8,626 nucleotides of DNA from contig JAHDBO010000074.1 in the NCBI GenBank assembly GCA_020630355.1, forward strand, positions 1 through 8,626. Direction: 5' to 3'. Source of the stretch: Saprospiraceae bacterium (GTDB taxonomy: Bacteria; Bacteroidota; Bacteroidia; Chitinophagales; Saprospiraceae). The notes below the pieces were generated by a model that did not search any database, had not been told where the DNA came from, and worked only from the letters and a program-made list of their open reading frames with translations. A program made the translations under genes and the position numbers. Below are positions 5,148-8,626 of this stretch, piece after piece. Within the stretch, counting starts at the first letter, position 1, and every line of letters begins with the position of its first letter.

Positions 5148-6496
5148 TGAAAGATGACCGACGACTAGATGATTTTTTCAGGAAAAAGCTGGGAGAACGC
5201 AAGCCAACTTTTGATGCGGCCTCGTGGGAGAAAATGGATGCTTTACTAGGAGAGAAACCTAAGAAAAAAAGACGAGGTTTATTTATTTGGCTTTTGGGAA
5301 TAGCAGGTTTGTTTTTGTTATTGGGGACTTGGAGTTCTATTTTTTATACCAAAAAAACAATCACTGCTACGGAAGACCGTTCGCTATTGGAAAATGAGAC
5401 AGAGAAGCAAATAAATTTAGTTTTTGAAAATGAAGATGAGAAGGACAATGAAAATGAAAATAGAAATGAAAAAGTGCTAGAACCAATCACGAAACAGGAG
5501 GAGATAGGAACTAGGGAAACGGATGATAAAAAGGTACTAAGAAAAAAGAGCTTGATTTTTAACGAGGTATTATCTGAAAAAGAAGCCGAGGACGAAATTA
5601 TAGACAAGACATTGACCAGTAATAATGAATCCAAGAATGGAAACAAGGATGAAAAGCAACAATCACTTATAAGCAAAGGGCTGGGGCAAATCAATTTGTT
5701 GGAAATATCCATTCCGAAGGAATTGGAAAGGGAAGAAGAGCAGATAGATTTACCGCTAATAGAAGAATCAATTGTGAAAAAAGAAAGCCGTCCAATTCGC
5801 TTTGCAGCTTTAGGAGGGACTAAGCATTATACAAGACAGACAAGCCAAGGAAATCAGTGGGGAATGGGCTGGGAGCTGGGCATGGAATTGGAAAAACCGA
5901 TTAGTGAAAAATGGGCTATCGGTTCTGGATTCTCTATGTATCAGCGGAAAAAATTTGCGAATCAAGATTCAGAAACCCAAGTAACTGCGGGGATGCCTGA
6001 TGTCGCCAATACAGGTGTTTTTATCTCTGAAATTGTATCGACCCCTAGTGAGGATATGAATTTGACTTATCTGAAACTACCATTATTCGTTCGCTATCAA
6101 TGGAATGAAAAATCAAGTATCAGAGCTGGATTATGGGGCAGTTACTTGTTGGCCGCTTCTGGTGATTTATTGCAATATGAGTTTGTAACGAACATGAATA
6201 CCAATGAATCCAACAAAAATAACCTACCGATTTTGAAAGCTTCTTTAGAAAACTTGCCAGATTATAATCGAGTCGACCTAGGTCTAGAGGCTCAATACGA
6301 ATTTCAATTTACAGAACGTTGGCGTTGTTATGTTGGCATGAGCTATGGATTAAGTGCTGTCTTCCAAAATTCAAATAATCTACTGGAGCAAATGGATTCG
6401 GGAGGAACACTTGGTAGTAGCCCAAGCAACACTAGTCCTAGCAATGTGCAAGGCAGACAGGTGTATTTGGATGTCGGGCTGCGGTTGGGGTTTTGA
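5144..6496 (+). CDS. Dual-membrane-spanning anti-sigma-like protein with C-terminal outer-membrane barrel (Dma-like)
   Basis: A 450-residue protein, probably the anti-sigma partner of the preceding ECF factor. The start is the ATG at 5144 in the ATGA overlap; an adjacent ATG at 5147 is equally possible, while a longer frame from 5057 lies inside the sigma gene. Residues 1-44 are a short cytosolic part (DDFFRKKLGERKPTF, then SWEKMDALL), a motif common at the head of such Bacteroidota proteins. KPKKKRR precedes one transmembrane helix (45-68), giving an N-in topology without a cleavable signal. Residues 69-215 are a Glu/Lys/Asn-rich, probably disordered linker. Residues 216-450 show alternating beta-strands typical of PorT-type 8-stranded barrels and end in YLDVGLRLGF, a terminal-Phe signal for BAM insertion. 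Dma proteins of Bacteroides thetaiotaomicron have this order and control vesiculation. Architecture is clear from sequence; the anti-sigma function is inferred. It ends one base from the photolyase stop. Confidence 0.85.
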   Translation: MMKDDRRLDDFFRKKLGERKPTFDAASWEKMDALLGEKPKKKRRGLFIWLLGIAGLFLLLGTWSSIFYTKKTITATEDRSLLENETEKQINLVFENEDEKDNENENRNEKVLEPITKQEEIGTRETDDKKVLRKKSLIFNEVLSEKEAEDEIIDKTLTSNNESKNGNKDEKQQSLISKGLGQINLLEISIPKELEREEEQIDLPLIEESIVKKESRPIRFAALGGTKHYTRQTSQGNQWGMGWELGMELEKPISEKWAIGSGFSMYQRKKFANQDSETQVTAGMPDVANTGVFISEIVSTPSEDMNLTYLKLPLFVRYQWNEKSSIRAGLWGSYLLAASGDLLQYEFVTNMNTNESNKNNLPILKASLENLPDYNRVDLGLEAQYEFQFTERWRCYVGMSYGLSAVFQNSNNLLEQMDSGGTLGSSPSNTSPSNVQGRQVYLDVGLRLGF

Positions 6497-6497
6497 G

Positions 6498-7937
6498 TCA
6501 CTTCGCCCAATCTCCAATCTTCACCATTGCCTTAGGATAGTGTCCACCCAGTTTGACACCATACTGCCCCTGCTCCTCGAAGGAAAGCAAATCAGGTCGG
6601 TGGATGCGACTATCTGGGACATTGGCAAGTTCTGGTATCCACATTTTGACATATTCTCCTTGAGCATCGTAGCGTTTTGCTTGGGTGAGTATATTAAAGT
6701 AGCGGTTTTCCCTAGGGTCGGAGCCGACGCCAGCGATGTAATTCCAGTTGCCGTAATTACTGCATGGGTCATAATCAATGAGTTGAGACTCGAAATATTC
6801 AGCGCCCATCAGCCAGTTGATATGTAAGTCTTTGACGAGGAAGCTAGCGACGTTTTGTCGACCACGATTGGACATGAAACCTGTCCGATTAAGCTCGCGC
6901 ATATTGGCGTCGATGAAAGGAACACCCGTCCTTCCTTCTGCCCATTGGGCGAAGAGTCGGGCATCGTCCCTTAATTTGGGATTGACTTCTCCTTTAGTGC
7001 CACCTTTTTGGAAAATGGCATTGCCATGTTTTTTGCCCATCAAGCGGAAGAAATCCCGCCAAAGCAACTCAAAGAATAGCCAATAGGTCGATTTGTTGTC
7101 ACCCCGTTCTGCTTCATATTTTTTGAGTTCTGAATAAATCATCTTAGGACTCAAACAACCCTGCGCCAGCCAAGGAGAAAACTTAGAAGAATAATTGGCA
7201 CCAATCAGCTCGTTACGGGTTTCTTTATAACGTTTGACACAATCAGTATCCCAAAGGTAGTGTCGAAGCCGTTTCAAACCTTCTGTCTCGCCCCCTTTGA
7301 ACGGAAGAACAGCACGCTCCTCTTCTTCAACTGCTTCCCAACCGAAATCTTCTAAGGTCGGAATCTCTCCAATATCAATGCCTTCTGGAATTGGTTTGAG
7401 ATTTTTGAAATTTGGAAGCGGTTCTCTGACTTGTACAAAGCGTTCGACTTCTTTTCTAAAATGGGTGAAAATATCTGGCGTGTGGCTAATAGGAAAAGGA
7501 AGATCTTGCGTGTAATAAAGCATTTTTCCTCTAGAATAACGGAGTTCCTGACCGACCGTCCAAAGGTTTTCTTCTAACTTATCCTGTACCTCGATTTCTT
7601 CCTGGGTGCGCTCTCTATTACAGAAAACCCAACTAGCCCTTGTGTCTCTAGCAATTTTGTAAACCTCCTCTTCAGGTTTACCAACCCGAACAATTAAATC
7701 TGAACCAATCGCTCGGAGGGATTTTCTTAAATCATGGATGCTCTCGATGATAAACTGAGTTCTGAACTTCCCTGTTTTGGGAAAACCATGCTTTGTCTTT
7801 CCTTTGAAAACACGTTCGTCAAAGACATAAACGGGCAGTGCTCGCTCATCGTGACGAAGGGCATCGTGCATCGCTTCATTATCGTGTAAACGTAAATCTT
7901 GACGGAACCATATAACTACTTTTCGGTCTTGCTGCAT
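6498..7937 (-). CDS. CRY-DASH family photolyase/cryptochrome
   Basis: A 479-residue FAD-binding photolyase-family protein of the DASH subfamily. The N-terminal Rossmann-like antenna domain opens with VVIWFRQDLRLHDN (7-20). The C-terminal FAD domain contains LAQGCLSPKMIYSEL (257-271), ELLWRDFFRLMGKKHGN (290-306), GRTGVPFIDANMREL (335-349), TGFMSNRGRQNVASFL (352-367), and DYDPCSNYGNWNYIAGVG (388-405), followed by DPRENRYFN and QGEYVKMWIPEL, which are DASH hallmarks. The tryptophan electron-transfer chain looks intact: Trp332, Trp375 and Trp398 align with the classical photolyase triad. CRY-DASH enzymes repair cyclobutane dimers mainly in single-stranded DNA under blue light and may also signal. 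The length is normal. The start is the ATG at 7935-7937. The gene lies 72 bases downstream of the S41 protease on the same strand and meets the barrel gene tail-to-tail. Confidence 0.96.
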   Translation of the reverse strand: MQQDRKVVIWFRQDLRLHDNEAMHDALRHDERALPVYVFDERVFKGKTKHGFPKTGKFRTQFIIESIHDLRKSLRAIGSDLIVRVGKPEEEVYKIARDTRASWVFCNRERTQEEIEVQDKLEENLWTVGQELRYSRGKMLYYTQDLPFPISHTPDIFTHFRKEVERFVQVREPLPNFKNLKPIPEGIDIGEIPTLEDFGWEAVEEEERAVLPFKGGETEGLKRLRHYLWDTDCVKRYKETRNELIGANYSSKFSPWLAQGCLSPKMIYSELKKYEAERGDNKSTYWLFFELLWRDFFRLMGKKHGNAIFQKGGTKGEVNPKLRDDARLFAQWAEGRTGVPFIDANMRELNRTGFMSNRGRQNVASFLVKDLHINWLMGAEYFESQLIDYDPCSNYGNWNYIAGVGSDPRENRYFNILTQAKRYDAQGEYVKMWIPELANVPDSRIHRPDLLSFEEQGQYGVKLGGHYPKAMVKIGDWAK

Positions 7938-8009
7938 AGGAAAGAAATTTCAACAAGGTAACAAAAAATAGGCATCTTGGTTGCTCAAATCAGGGGTTTT
8001 CGTTGGGCG

Positions 8010-8626
8010 TTATTCTACTATGACTTTCTGCTCGGATTGTACCGCTTTGAGTGCTTTTTGAAAGGCTTTGTCCCCTTTGTTGAAAATACGATAAAAACCT
8101 TCGTTTTGGAACAGTTGGCGGGCAATGATTGCCTTCAATCGAAGTTTTAAGGCAGCTTTGCTTTCTTCTACTTTCCCATTCTGTATTTTCACACCTTCTT
8201 TTTTGGCGAAAGCCAAGAAATCTAAAAATAGGTCTTCATCAATGAAAAACTCTTTTTCAAATCTATCCAAATCATATTCGATTAGTTGGCTTCTATTATC
8301 GTCAACATAGCGGTAAGCGAAGTTATTGATGTGCTGTCTGGCTTGAATGAAAAAGTCGTTTTCCAAAATATTGTCAATCGGGATGAAAAGGTCTGGCGTA
8401 ACGCCGCCGCCGCCGTAAACCACTCGACCACTAGCCGTAAAAAACTTGGTAGAATCTTGAACGGCAATACTATCGGCACTACTGAGTTCGCCCGATTCAT
8501 AGCGCTTGCTCAGTTCATCGTTGTAAGTACTGCTATCATCATAGGGCTTTTGGATGAGGCGACCCGATGGGGTGTAGTATTTTCCTATTGTGAGGCGCAG
8601 GGCACCACCATCGCTCAAATCGTACT
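8010..8626 (-). CDS. C-terminal processing protease (S41 family), C-terminal part, runs off the right edge
   Basis: About 204 codons of a larger gene whose 5' part lies beyond the right edge; the frame is open to the last complete codon (8622-8624), so the TTG at 8616-8618 is not a real start. The visible start, YDLSDGGALRLTIGKYYTPS followed by GRLIQKPY, is the end of the S41/tail-specific protease core. GRVVYGGGGVTPDLFIP follows. The catalytic Ser-Lys region and the PDZ domain should lie upstream, outside the window. The last 100 residues are a charged helical tail (DRFEKEFFIDEDLFLDFLAF, later LKAIIARQLFQNEGFYRIF) of the kind usual in Bacteroidota members. The family cleaves periplasmic proteins near their C-termini and acts on envelope substrates. 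It ends with TAA at 8010; the following 72 bases show no clear terminator, so read-through into the photolyase gene is possible. Confidence 0.93.
   Translation of the reverse strand, partial: YDLSDGGALRLTIGKYYTPSGRLIQKPYDDSSTYNDELSKRYESGELSSADSIAVQDSTKFFTASGRVVYGGGGVTPDLFIPIDNILENDFFIQARQHINNFAYRYVDDNRSQLIEYDLDRFEKEFFIDEDLFLDFLAFAKKEGVKIQNGKVEESKAALKLRLKAIIARQLFQNEGFYRIFNKGDKAFQKALKAVQSEQKVIVE

Noticed and set aside
5344..5712. 122-codon minus-strand frame rich in Ser and Phe
   Set aside because: It is the complement of the purine-rich linker of the barrel protein; its composition follows from that bias.
6354..6827. 157-codon plus-strand open frame across the barrel gene end and the photolyase
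   Set aside because: It overlaps two well-supported genes, its protein matches no family, and it exists as a shadow of their coding frames.
8616..8618. TTG as the start of a 202-residue protein
   Set aside because: The frame stays open to the window edge and the S41 core sequence continues upstream, so this is a truncated view of a larger gene.

Overview
The window looks like a chromosomal segment of a member of the Bacteroidota, perhaps a Saprospirales- or Chitinophagales-like lineage. This rests on protein style: an ECF sigma factor followed by a membrane-anchored outer-membrane-barrel partner, a DUF4230-type protein, a CRY-DASH photolyase, a C-terminal processing protease with the tail usual for this phylum, mostly weak Shine-Dalgarno sites and moderate-to-low GC. 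The genus cannot be fixed from the sequence alone. No tRNA, rRNA, CRISPR array, integrase or transposase gene is present.

Layout. The left edge is a perfect 8-bp tandem repeat (1-52) that stops one base before the stop codon of a secreted beta-lactamase-fold serine hydrolase (54-1184, minus). A divergent intergenic region follows. It ends in a degenerate heptad array (CTA every 7 bases, 1400-1460) just before a membrane-anchored DUF4230-like protein (1464-2849, plus). That gene's stop codon interlocks with the stop of a convergent Uma2-family putative nuclease (2846-3418, minus). Upstream of it on the same strand is a DUF445 membrane protein with a GTG start (3496-4107, minus). A 461-bp divergent intergenic region (4108-4568) holds a second copy of the heptad motif, a nested palindromic element of about 196 bp (4188-4383) resembling a REP doublet or small non-autonomous mobile element, a 9-bp inverted repeat, a candidate ECF-type promoter and a clear ribosome binding site.

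Next comes a two-gene operon. The first gene is an ECF sigma factor (4569-5147). Overlapping it through ATGA is a 450-residue protein (5144-6496) with a short cytosolic domain, one transmembrane helix, a charged linker of about 145 residues and a C-terminal outer-membrane beta-barrel. This matches the dual-membrane-spanning anti-sigma (Dma) arrangement described in Bacteroides thetaiotaomicron, in which one polypeptide could link the state of the outer membrane to sigma-factor release in the cytosol. It is the most interesting system here. The inverted repeat and candidate ECF promoter upstream suggest autoregulation.

The right part holds a CRY-DASH photolyase/cryptochrome (6498-7937, minus), one base from the barrel gene's stop, and the C-terminal part of an S41 processing protease (8010-8626, minus) that runs off the right edge. 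The protease lies upstream of the photolyase on the same strand, and only 72 bases separate them.
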